Shown: positions 1 to 6,205 of the stretch, piece after piece
How positions within the stretch are numbered: the stretch's first letter is position 1
How the letters are laid out: every line of letters begins with the position of its first letter
Assembly (NCBI GenBank): GCA_023301645.1
Contig: JALZUH010000192.1
Span: 1 to 6,304, forward strand
Length of the DNA stretch: 6,304 nt
DNA from: Akkermansiaceae bacterium
Lineage (GTDB): Bacteria > Verrucomicrobiota > Verrucomicrobiia > Verrucomicrobiales > Akkermansiaceae
Direction of reading: 5' to 3'
Made by a program: the position numbers and the translations under genes
Notes under the pieces: model-generated
Databases searched by the model: none
What the model was told of the DNA's origin: nothing
The model's input: the letters and a program-made list of their open reading frames with translations, nothing else

Positions 1-1710
1 GGTATTGATCATATCAAGGAGGTCTTCACGACGATGCTCGATCAGACACGAGGTCGTAAAATCTACTTCTCTGGATGTGCTGTAGCGACAGAACTCTGCG
101 CCCATCGCGAGGGGGCTGTTTCCTATGGATGGGATGATGCCGATTTCATGGCGACCGATATTTTCGAAACAGGCGGCACTGTCGCCTTTAATGTGAGCAA
201 GAGATTAGACGGCGCAGAGCGAGCCGACTTAGGACGTGTCGAGCTAGGTATTCCCGGTAGGCATAATGTGCTGAATGCTCTAGCGGCTATTGCTGTGGCG
301 GATGCCGCAGAGGTCGACTTCCAGCTGGTGGCACGAGGGCTGAGCACCTTTGCAGGTGCACGTCGCCGTTTTGAGACGAAGTATCTCTCAGATCATTTCC
401 GCATTATCGATGACTACGGTCATCACCCGACTGAGGTATCGGCGACACTCCAAACGGCTGCTTCACTCAAGCCAGAGCGACTTGTTGTAGTTTTCCAGCC
501 ACACCGCTATAGTCGGACTCAGAAGCTGGCGGCTGATTTTGGCAAGGCCCTACAGGCAGCGGATCGAGTGTTTGTCACTGATGTCTACGCAGCTAGTGAG
601 ACTCCTATTGAGGGCGTGAGCGCTCAGACCATTGTTGATGCCGTGAAGGCTCATGGTGATACCCGCGCTGAAGTGGTGGGTAGTGTCAGCGAGGCGCACT
701 ACGTGGTGGGGAACTCCTTACAAAAAGGAGACCTGCTGATCACTCTAGGTGCAGGTAATGTCCATGAGATAGGCACTAAGGTAGCCAAGGGACTCGCTGT
801 GCTCGATGATATCCTACGCCATGTAGGTGATGATATTTCGGGTAAGATTTTCGAGCCGATGCGTCGCCATACGACGATGCTTTGTGGTGGCCCAGCTCAG
901 TTCTGGCTAGAGCCGCATAGTTTTGATGCCTTTGCTAAGCTAGCAAGTTACTGCCGCTCTCGTGGTATTGCCCAGCGCGTAATCGGTAGAGGGTCTAATC
1001 TTCTCGTGCGCGATGGAGGTATTCGTGGAGCTGTCATCCACCCTGCTGGTGGAGAATTCTCAGAAGTGACTGTCGAGGGTGATACGATCACCGCAGGTGC
1101 CGGTGCGAGATTTAAGAAAGTGGCGAGTGTCGCTGCCTCGCATGGACTTACAGGTATGGAGTGGATGGAGGGTATTCCGGGTAATGTCGGTGGTGGTCTG
1201 CGTATGAATGCAGGTGCTATGGGCATTGAGTCATTTGACCAAGTTATCAGGGTGAGATTACTGGATGAAGATGGTGAGATTCGAACCCGCCAGCGTGATG
1301 AGATCACCGCCCACTATCGCAATGTGCCAGAGCTACGTCAGAACTTCGCGCTTCAGGCGACCTTTCAGGCTGAGAAGTCAGATGCCGAGTCAATCTCAGC
1401 GAAGATGGATGAGTCACGTAATAAGCGCCGCACTTCGCAGCCCATCGCGGCAAGTGCGGGCTGTGTTTTTAAAAACCCTACCGAAATCCCAGCGGGTAAG
1501 CTCGTCGATGAGCTCGGTATGAAGGATGTTTCCTATGGTAAGGCTCAAGTATCGCTGGAGCACGGGAACTTCATCGTCAACCGTGGCAAGGCGAGCGCTA
1601 ATGATATCCTAGGCCTTATCGAGCAAATCCGCCAAAAGGCTAAAGAAGAGCGCGGTATCTCAATGGAAACTGAGGTGCAAATTATCGGCGAGGACGAATT
1701 TACTTTTTAG
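1..1710 (+). CDS. murC/murB: MurC-MurB fusion: UDP-N-acetylmuramate--L-alanine ligase / UDP-N-acetylenolpyruvoylglucosamine reductase, 5'-truncated by the window
   Basis: Bifunctional cytoplasmic peptidoglycan-precursor enzyme. MurB reduces UDP-GlcNAc-enolpyruvate to UDP-MurNAc with NADPH and FAD; MurC then ligates L-Ala using ATP. The frame is open from base 1, so the ATG at 34 is internal (it falls inside the MurC central domain) and the gene starts upstream. Numbering from that Met, MurC motifs are PGRHNVLNA at 74-82, GARRRFE at 108-114, DDYGHHPTEV at 126-135, FQPHRYSRT at 154-162 and GAGN at 239-242. After a short linker, MurB begins near 277: HTTMLCGGPA at 279-288, FAD-binding GRGSNLLV at 318-325, GIPGNVGGG at 380-388, MNAGAMG at 391-397, YR at 428-429, SAGCVFKNP at 474-482, HGNFIVN at 510-516 and Glu547, which matches the C-terminal catalytic Glu. 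The MurB part is about 280 residues, fitting the shorter type II form. Cys477 stands where Ser is usual. The MurC P-loop is off-window. ddl follows after 32 bp. Confidence 0.95.
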   Translation, partial: GIDHIKEVFTTMLDQTRGRKIYFSGCAVATELCAHREGAVSYGWDDADFMATDIFETGGTVAFNVSKRLDGAERADLGRVELGIPGRHNVLNALAAIAVADAAEVDFQLVARGLSTFAGARRRFETKYLSDHFRIIDDYGHHPTEVSATLQTAASLKPERLVVVFQPHRYSRTQKLAADFGKALQAADRVFVTDVYAASETPIEGVSAQTIVDAVKAHGDTRAEVVGSVSEAHYVVGNSLQKGDLLITLGAGNVHEIGTKVAKGLAVLDDILRHVGDDISGKIFEPMRRHTTMLCGGPAQFWLEPHSFDAFAKLASYCRSRGIAQRVIGRGSNLLVRDGGIRGAVIHPAGGEFSEVTVEGDTITAGAGARFKKVASVAASHGLTGMEWMEGIPGNVGGGLRMNAGAMGIESFDQVIRVRLLDEDGEIRTRQRDEITAHYRNVPELRQNFALQATFQAEKSDAESISAKMDESRNKRRTSQPIAASAGCVFKNPTEIPAGKLVDELGMKDVSYGKAQVSLEHGNFIVNRGKASANDILGLIEQIRQKAKEERGISMETEVQIIGEDEFTF

Positions 1711-1742
1711 ACAATAGAAACGACGAATTAACATATTATATC

Positions 1743-2675
1743 ATGGAAAAATCTCTACAAATTGCCGTCCTCATGGGCGGACCAGGTTCTGAGCGTGAGG
1801 TCTCTCTTGCGTCGGGAAATGCTGTTTTAGAAGCTCTTAAAGGACAGGGTCTAGAAGCTGTGGCGGTGGATGTCACTAGCCGAGAGCTAACGATCCCAGA
1901 AGGCACAGCACTATGTTTTAATACCATTCATGGCACCTTTGGTGAAGATGGTGAGATGCAGTCTATCCTAGAGGGTATGGGGCTTCCTTATACGGGAGCA
2001 GGTATCGAAAGTAGCCGCTTAGGATTTGATAAATGCGCGAGTAAAAAGGTCTTCGTAGAGCACGGTGTGCCGACACCAGCTTCAGAGATCATCGACTGTA
2101 AGGATGGTATTGTATTTCCTGATATGCCGCTGCCATACGTAGTGAAGCCACCACGCGAGGGGTCGAGTGTAGGCATTAGTATTGCCAAGACTCAAGAAGA
2201 GGCTGAGCACGCCATTACTGAGGCGGCGAAGTTTAGCGATGACATTCTTATCGAGCAGTTCGTCGAGGGTAAGGAGCTTACCGTTGGAGTGCTTGATGAT
2301 CAGCCATTACCTATCGTGCACATTGTGCCACGCGGTGGCGTCTACGATATGGCGACCAAATACCCATGGATGAATGGTGAGGAAGATAACCCTGATGTGG
2401 GAAGTGATTACTACTGCCCTGCCGACTTCGACGCAGAGACTACAGCGAGGATCCAAACAGCAGCTCTCGCAGCGCACAAAGCCTTGGGTGTGGAGATCTA
2501 CTCACGTGTGGATGTCCTGCTCGATGCTGATAATAACCCCTACGTCCTAGAGGCCAATACCATCCCAGGCATGACAGCGACCAGTCTCTTACCAAAGGCA
2601 GCTCAAGCTGCGGGCTTGGAATTTGGCCCGCTATGTGAGAGAATTGCTGATCTCTCACTGAGTCATCGTGGCTAA
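1743..2675 (+). CDS. ddl: D-alanine--D-alanine ligase (Ddl)
   Basis: ATP-grasp ligase joining two D-Ala in the cytoplasm; the dipeptide is later added by MurF to the peptidoglycan stem. At 310 residues it is typical for the family. Visible motifs are GSEREVSLASG at 15-25 (first D-Ala site Glu), HGTFGEDGEMQ at 63-73, the ATP-binding Lys135 with GSSVGI at 140-145, the omega-loop pair Lys206-Tyr207, SRVDV at 254-258, and the Mg2+/nucleotide motif EANTIPGMTATS at 270-281. The KY pair is what D-Ala-D-Ala ligases carry, unlike VanA-type D-Ala-D-Lac ligases, so no vancomycin-resistance role is implied. The stretch between KY and YCPA (208-222) is about nine residues longer than in E. coli DdlB. The start is the only one that keeps the N-terminal beta-strand intact; no Shine-Dalgarno is visible (AT-rich leader ending TATATC-ATG). 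It lies 32 bp after murC/murB and 77 bp before ftsQ, in the usual dcw order. Confidence 0.96.
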   Translation: MEKSLQIAVLMGGPGSEREVSLASGNAVLEALKGQGLEAVAVDVTSRELTIPEGTALCFNTIHGTFGEDGEMQSILEGMGLPYTGAGIESSRLGFDKCASKKVFVEHGVPTPASEIIDCKDGIVFPDMPLPYVVKPPREGSSVGISIAKTQEEAEHAITEAAKFSDDILIEQFVEGKELTVGVLDDQPLPIVHIVPRGGVYDMATKYPWMNGEEDNPDVGSDYYCPADFDAETTARIQTAALAAHKALGVEIYSRVDVLLDADNNPYVLEANTIPGMTATSLLPKAAQAAGLEFGPLCERIADLSLSHRG

Positions 2676-2695
2676 GTAGAGGGCGGGTCACTTAG
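2672..2695 (+). repeat. Inverted repeat spanning the ddl stop codon
   Basis: CTAAGT at 2672-2677 is the exact reverse complement of ACTTAG at 2690-2695, with a 12-base G-rich loop. The left arm contains the ddl TAA stop. It could form a weak RNA hairpin. No T-tract follows, so it is not a good intrinsic terminator. The pairing is seen directly; a function is not shown. Confidence 0.35.
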
Positions 2696-2696
2696 G

Positions 2697-2727
2697 AAGC
2701 TATTTGACCTCATACACAGACTAGCTT
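2697..2727 (+). repeat. Inverted repeat in the ddl-ftsQ gap
   Basis: AAGCTA at 2697-2702 is the exact reverse complement of TAGCTT at 2722-2727, with 19 bases between. The candidate -35 element TTGACC (2704-2709) lies between the arms, so the arrangement could be an operator or a loose hairpin. Six-base arms are short enough to arise by chance. Confidence 0.3.
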
Positions 2728-2731
2728 AAAT
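2704..2731 (+). promoter_or_regulatory. Candidate internal promoter for ftsQ-ftsA
   Basis: TTGACC (2704-2709, five of six to the sigma-70 -35 consensus) is followed after 16 bases by TTAAAT (2726-2731, four of six to TATAAT). A start would fall roughly 10-15 bases before the ftsQ ATG. This is the longest gap in the cluster, and internal promoters feeding ftsQA are known in other bacteria. The -10 match is weak, so this remains a guess. Confidence 0.28.
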
Positions 2732-2752
2732 CATCTTAACTTTAAAAGTATC

Positions 2753-3706
2753 ATGGCGACATTCAAATCACGTAAGAAAACCTCTCGGACGCATCGTTCG
2801 CGGGGTTACTTAGGTGGTCACCATGGTGATTTTCAAAAGCTTAATATCCGCGTAAACTCACCAAGGATTATGATGTTTCAGTTCCTCAAGGGGGCTGGTG
2901 GATTACTCAAGGTAGGCTTCATCCTTGCACTGCTAGGCTTAATTGCATGGGGTTCATACCGTGGTGCGCAGCATCTTTTCTTAGGTAATGAGAAATACGC
3001 GCTACAGGAAATCGAGCTTAAGACCAACGGAGCAATCACGCACACACGTGTTGTCGAGGTTGCAGAGATCGATCTAGGGGCGAGTGTTTTTGCCATTGAT
3101 ATTGAGGACATAAAAATGCGGCTCCATGAGCTGCCTGAGGTGGTCAGCTGCGATGTCGAGAGACGTCTTCCCGGCCAGATCCGAATTACTCTCACTGAGC
3201 GTGTCCCCGTGGCATGGATCGAGTCACGAGCACTGCGGCTGCCTGGTCGCGCGGCGCACGGTATTCTTGCCGATGGCGAAGGGATTACCTTTCCCTGTGT
3301 AGGTGGCATTTGGCAATCTGCACAGCCTCTGCCTGTCATCGTCATCGATGAGGCGCAGGAGGATAGCTTCACCCATGGGGCGAAGATGAAACAGCCTGAC
3401 GTCATGCGCGCTCTGCATCTGCTGAAGTCATTTGGCGAGGGCGATATCCGCGCACAGTGGCAGCCAGAGCGGATCACTCTGCTTAATAGTTATTCGATGG
3501 AGGCGACTTGCCAAGACGGCTCGCGCGCGATATTTGGTATGTATGACCACCGCCGTCAGCTTTCTGACTTCGTGAGTATCCACGAGCATACTGTGAATAC
3601 AGGGAGGCAAGTCAGGCATATCAATCTCATCCCCAAAATCAATATTCCTGTGAAGTTCAGCGACGAACAAACGTCAATGGTCAGCCCTCAAAGCGGGGCT
3701 TTCTAA
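2753..3706 (+). CDS. ftsQ: Cell-division protein FtsQ, POTRA-domain membrane protein
   Basis: Bitopic inner-membrane divisome protein which, with FtsB and FtsL, links the cytoplasmic ring to septal wall synthesis. The 317 residues show a strongly basic cytoplasmic tail (1-48, many Lys/Arg), one hydrophobic segment at about 50-67 (LLKVGFILALLGLIAWG), and a periplasmic part. The region at about 82-152 fits a POTRA domain: a first strand ALQEIELK, a stretch with LGASVFAID, then LPEVVSCDVERRLPGQIRITLTER, typical of FtsQ/DivIB. About 165 further residues fit the FtsQ beta-domain. The positive-inside rule agrees with N-in topology. ATG 2753 is the first start after an in-frame TGA at 2705-2707; Met40/Met41 would also keep the membrane segment but lose the basic tail. 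No Shine-Dalgarno is seen. The family is poorly conserved in sequence, so the call rests on topology, the POTRA pattern and position between ddl and ftsA. Confidence 0.88.
   Translation: MATFKSRKKTSRTHRSRGYLGGHHGDFQKLNIRVNSPRIMMFQFLKGAGGLLKVGFILALLGLIAWGSYRGAQHLFLGNEKYALQEIELKTNGAITHTRVVEVAEIDLGASVFAIDIEDIKMRLHELPEVVSCDVERRLPGQIRITLTERVPVAWIESRALRLPGRAAHGILADGEGITFPCVGGIWQSAQPLPVIVIDEAQEDSFTHGAKMKQPDVMRALHLLKSFGEGDIRAQWQPERITLLNSYSMEATCQDGSRAIFGMYDHRRQLSDFVSIHEHTVNTGRQVRHINLIPKINIPVKFSDEQTSMVSPQSGAF
3683..3700 (+). other. Small hairpin at the 3' end of ftsQ
   Basis: AGCCCT (3683-3688) pairs with GGGGCT (3695-3700), including one G-T wobble, around a six-base loop. It is followed by TTTCTAA and, further on, a TTTTT run at 3724-3728. 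It lies inside the last ftsQ codons. It might attenuate or protect the transcript between ftsQ and ftsA, but the stem is short and could be chance. Confidence 0.25.
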
Positions 3707-3728
3707 CGAACTTCTTAACGGACTTTTT
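3705..3728 (+). repeat. Imperfect 12-base tandem repeat before ftsA
   Basis: AACGAACTTCTT (3705-3716) is followed directly by AACGGACTTTTT (3717-3728), 10 of 12 identical. It begins in the ftsQ stop codon and fills most of the 36 bp ftsQ-ftsA gap. Function unknown; two copies of a short AT-rich unit may be accidental. Confidence 0.4.
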
Positions 3729-3742
3729 CTACTACCTAATCG

Positions 3743-4966
3743 ATGGCTAAATCTAAAATACACGTTGGACTCGAAATCGGCACCACCAAGACATGCATGG
3801 TGGTGGGTGAAGTGAAGGCTGATGGCTCAGTAAAGATCTTAGGTGTTGGGGAAACACGCAGTGCGGGGATCAGAAAGGGCGAAATCTCAGACTACCCACA
3901 AGCTCGCGCTGGACTCAAGGACGCCCTTCTAAAGGCGGAGGATCTTTGTGATGTCGATATTAGTAGTGTGCTATTGGCTGTTACAGGCTCGCACATTCAA
4001 GGCGTTGGTAACTGCGGCACCTTCCGTCTCCCTGACGATGAAGATGAGCTGCAGCAGAGTCATATCGAGGAGGCTACTGAGATCGCACGTGATCTAGCCA
4101 TCCCTAGTGATCACGTCTATCTGCATAATTTCATCCGTCATTACCGACTCGATGACCATGAGCACACGGTTAGTCCTGTGGGCTTGCTTGGGCGATCATT
4201 AGAGGTCGACTTTCACATTGTGCACGGCATTCGAACGCGCATTCAAAACAGTATTAAGTGCGTTAGGGAAATCCCACTTGATGTCGACGATGTGGTTTTT
4301 GCCCCCATTGCTACCGCTCAGGTAGCATTAGAGCGAGAGCAGAAAGACGCAGGTGCGCTGGTCATTGATATCGGTGGCGGCACGACGGACTACGTGCTCT
4401 ATCTCAATGGCTCGATTGCGGCTTCGGGGTGTATCCCTGTCGGCGGCGATCACATCACCAATGATATTCACCTTGTTACTCATATACCACTGAGTCGTGC
4501 TGAGGAGCTTAAGAAAGCCGAAGGCGACGCCTCGGGTGACCCTGCCAAAAGCATCGGAACTGTGAAGGTGACCGATGACAGTGGCTATGAAGAGAGCGAG
4601 ATGCCACGTGAGCTGCTTAATGACATCATTTATGGTCGTCTCGAAGAGACGCTACAGCTCGTGCGCGAGCAGTTACCTGAGGGCGCGCTTAAGTCAGTCG
4701 GATCAGGCGTCTACTTGACTGGAGGTAGCAGCCGTATGCGTGGCTTTAGTGATCTTGCCAATGAGGTCTTTGATAACCTTCCCGTCTACCAAGCAGAGCA
4801 ATCCAATATTAGTGGTGTGCATGCGAATTTCCGCGATCCGCAGTATTCGACAGCAGTAGGTCTCATCCGCTACGCTCAGATTCTCGATGCTGATCGAGGT
4901 CCGAAGGAGAAGGGTGGTGTTTTCAGCCGCGTGCTGAAGTCGATCCTGCCATTTGGCAGGGCGTAG
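3743..4966 (+). CDS. ftsA: Cell-division protein FtsA, actin-like membrane tether for FtsZ
   Basis: Actin-fold (ASKHA) ATPase that binds the FtsZ C-terminal peptide, polymerises and anchors the Z-ring to the inner membrane. The 407 residues match the usual length of about 420. Visible motifs are phosphate-1 VGLEIGTTKT at 8-17, the FtsA-specific 1C region at about 85-160 (ending LEVDFHIVHG), phosphate-2 VIDIGGGTTDY at 207-217, the VGGDHITNDI segment at 233-242, adenosine-binding GVYLTGGSSRMRG at 322-334, and PQYSTAVGLIRYA at 366-378. The last 17 residues (GGVFSRVLKSILPFGRA) form a likely amphipathic membrane-targeting helix, so the protein appears complete and functional. It starts 36 bp after ftsQ without a visible Shine-Dalgarno. 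It is the last gene of the + strand block: ftsZ, its partner and usual downstream neighbour, is not present here. Confidence 0.96.
   Translation: MAKSKIHVGLEIGTTKTCMVVGEVKADGSVKILGVGETRSAGIRKGEISDYPQARAGLKDALLKAEDLCDVDISSVLLAVTGSHIQGVGNCGTFRLPDDEDELQQSHIEEATEIARDLAIPSDHVYLHNFIRHYRLDDHEHTVSPVGLLGRSLEVDFHIVHGIRTRIQNSIKCVREIPLDVDDVVFAPIATAQVALEREQKDAGALVIDIGGGTTDYVLYLNGSIAASGCIPVGGDHITNDIHLVTHIPLSRAEELKKAEGDASGDPAKSIGTVKVTDDSGYEESEMPRELLNDIIYGRLEETLQLVREQLPEGALKSVGSGVYLTGGSSRMRGFSDLANEVFDNLPVYQAEQSNISGVHANFRDPQYSTAVGLIRYAQILDADRGPKEKGGVFSRVLKSILPFGRA
4945..4960. other. Perfect 6-bp GC-rich hairpin in the last ftsA codons
   Basis: CCTGCC (4945-4950) and GGCAGG (4955-4960) are exact reverse complements around an ATTT tetraloop. 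The segment encodes Leu-Pro-Phe-Gly-Arg of the FtsA membrane-targeting helix. No T-tract follows on either strand, so by itself it is not a standard intrinsic terminator. It could pause polymerase or protect 3' ends for the convergent transcripts. Confidence 0.35.
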
Positions 4967-4996
4967 TTACTTGGTTGGTTACTTCCAAGTGATTTT
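4967..4996 (+). terminator. Possible weak terminator of the ftsA transcript at the convergent junction
   Basis: ACTTGG (4969-4974) pairs exactly with CCAAGT (4985-4990) around a 10-base loop. The stem can be extended by a T-G wobble and a T-A pair (4967-4968 with 4991-4992), and TTTT follows at 4993-4996. It covers the 12 bp between the two stop codons and the first codons of the opposite-strand gene. The stem is AT-rich and the T-run short, so any termination would be weak. Confidence 0.3.
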
Positions 4997-6205
4997 GGCA
5001 GTGCGCTTATCGGTGTCTACCCATACTGAGGCACGTTCGAATTCACGGGTGAACTCCCAGCCATCTTTACTGACACGCTTATAGGCCGCTAGAGGTGCTC
5101 CAAGTGGTTTGTGGAAGATGGGGTGATCGACAAGTGACCCCGTATCCAGACGCCATCCCCAGCCGTATTGGAAGTATGAATATGGCTGCGCTCCGATGAG
5201 GTAGGAAGCTAGGTAGAATTCCGCCATTTCCTGAGAGAGCTTGGTGTAGATTTCGTGCTGCTGAGTTTTATTGGTATTCTCACCTATCGCGGCTTTGACT
5301 TGGAGGTCATATTCTAGACCGATGCGGAAAATTGTCATTTTTCCATCTTTGGCAATGCGAAGCATTTCTGCCCAGTCTCTGAGGAGGCCTTCTTTGGAAA
5401 TGAGCTTATCATTATAGTGCTCGAACATTATGGCGTCCAGGTGTGGGTAGATGGTGCTGGCCGCTTTCGTGTGGGCGTTATTGCCAAGTAAGATCTTATC
5501 TGAGGGCATTTTGTTTTTTAACCCCGCCATCATATCACCCATCGCTTCTTGGACTTCGGTTCTGCGGTCGTGTCGCAGCCACGAGAAGCCATGCATTTGG
5601 TCGATGAAGGCACCGTCTGCCCCTGTGTCCTTAACCCCAGTGGCGACAGTATTGATCCACCAGCTTCTAAAATCTGGGTTGAGCACATCAAAGAACAAGA
5701 CATTGCCACGAGTGTGGAACTTGCCAGTTTCTTTGTCCTTTAAGACAAAGGAGTGGAGCTCTGGATGCTTATCAAAACCTTTGAGGCTAAATTTTTTAGT
5801 ATACGAGGTGAAGGGGTAAGCATGGGCGGAGTTGAAGTAAAACAGCGCCTTGGTGTCGGGGTTGGTTTGCTTAAAGGCGGCGATTTCACCCTTGGCTCCT
5901 GCTTCTGCATACTTGAGCGGGGACTTCACGGCGTGCGCCTTCTCGATGCAGATGAAGTTCGTCTTTGCCGAAATAGACTCGACCTGGTCACTGGTGAGGA
6001 GCCCATTCATTTGGCCAAACATGAAATACTGAGGAGTGACCTCCCAGCTGAATGTTGGGTAGAAATCTTTAGCGACATAGCTACTGCCGTCACTAATTTG
6101 ATAGTGGTCGCCTTTGTTGGCCTGCTCGTCAGCCGCCAATGGGCTGGCCAGGGAGAGCGCGCATAGCGATGGAAGGATGAAGCGTTTTTTTGAAAATTGG
6201 CTCAT
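4979..6205 (-). CDS. Secreted putative glycoside hydrolase, TIM-barrel GHL-like
   Basis: Probably an exported polysaccharide-acting enzyme; the substrate cannot be told. The 408 residues begin with a signal peptide: Lys6-Lys7-Arg8, a hydrophobic core at about 9-22, and probable cleavage after LAA at 23-25. The mature protein opens with YPTFSWEVTPQYFMFG (49-64), then FICIEK (84-89), ALFYFNS (120-126), VLFFDVLNPDFRSWW (169-183), GADGAFIDQMHG (195-206), LLGNNAH (239-245), DAIMFEHYN (257-265), MTIFRIG (290-296), and an aromatic patch YSYFQYGWGW (342-351). This succession of beta-strand ends carrying Asp/Glu/Asn looks like a TIM barrel. Asp202 and Glu262 are plausible catalytic acids. The C-terminal REFERASVWVD region (387-397) recalls the small beta-domain that closes hypothetical glycosyl hydrolase (GHL15-like) proteins. 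No Shine-Dalgarno precedes the ATG. It converges on ftsA with a 12 bp gap and has no evident functional tie to division. The family is recalled from pattern, not searched. Confidence 0.75.
   Translation of the reverse strand: MSQFSKKRFILPSLCALSLASPLAADEQANKGDHYQISDGSSYVAKDFYPTFSWEVTPQYFMFGQMNGLLTSDQVESISAKTNFICIEKAHAVKSPLKYAEAGAKGEIAAFKQTNPDTKALFYFNSAHAYPFTSYTKKFSLKGFDKHPELHSFVLKDKETGKFHTRGNVLFFDVLNPDFRSWWINTVATGVKDTGADGAFIDQMHGFSWLRHDRRTEVQEAMGDMMAGLKNKMPSDKILLGNNAHTKAASTIYPHLDAIMFEHYNDKLISKEGLLRDWAEMLRIAKDGKMTIFRIGLEYDLQVKAAIGENTNKTQQHEIYTKLSQEMAEFYLASYLIGAQPYSYFQYGWGWRLDTGSLVDHPIFHKPLGAPLAAYKRVSKDGWEFTREFERASVWVDTDKRTAKITWK

Noticed and set aside
34..36. ATG at 34 as the real start of the first gene
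   Set aside because: The frame is open to base 1 and the residues before this Met continue the MurC central domain, so starting here would remove the ATP-binding region.
948..1522. Open frames on both strands inside the MurB region
   Set aside because: No recognisable domain; the MurB frame carries every expected motif across the same bases.
1708..1739. Promoter before ddl (TAGACA with TATTAT)
   Set aside because: The spacing is 20 bases and transcription would start inside the ddl coding region; the gap is only 32 bp, so co-transcription from upstream is simpler.
2878..3477. 199-residue - strand open frame opposite ftsQ
   Set aside because: Its translation is Ser/Arg/Pro-rich low complexity, typical of the reverse strand of a coding region, and ftsQ on the + strand has topology and POTRA support.
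3770..3781. Glu instead of Asp in the FtsA phosphate-1 motif (GLEIGT) as a lost catalytic residue
   Set aside because: E. coli FtsA has the same GLEIGT sequence, so it is normal for the family.
5451..6166. Overlapping + strand open frames (5451-5819, 5549-5743, 5753-6166, 5850-6032) opposite the hydrolase
   Set aside because: They lie antisense to a gene with a clear signal peptide and domain-like sequence. Their translations show no family features and they overlap one another, so they are shadows.
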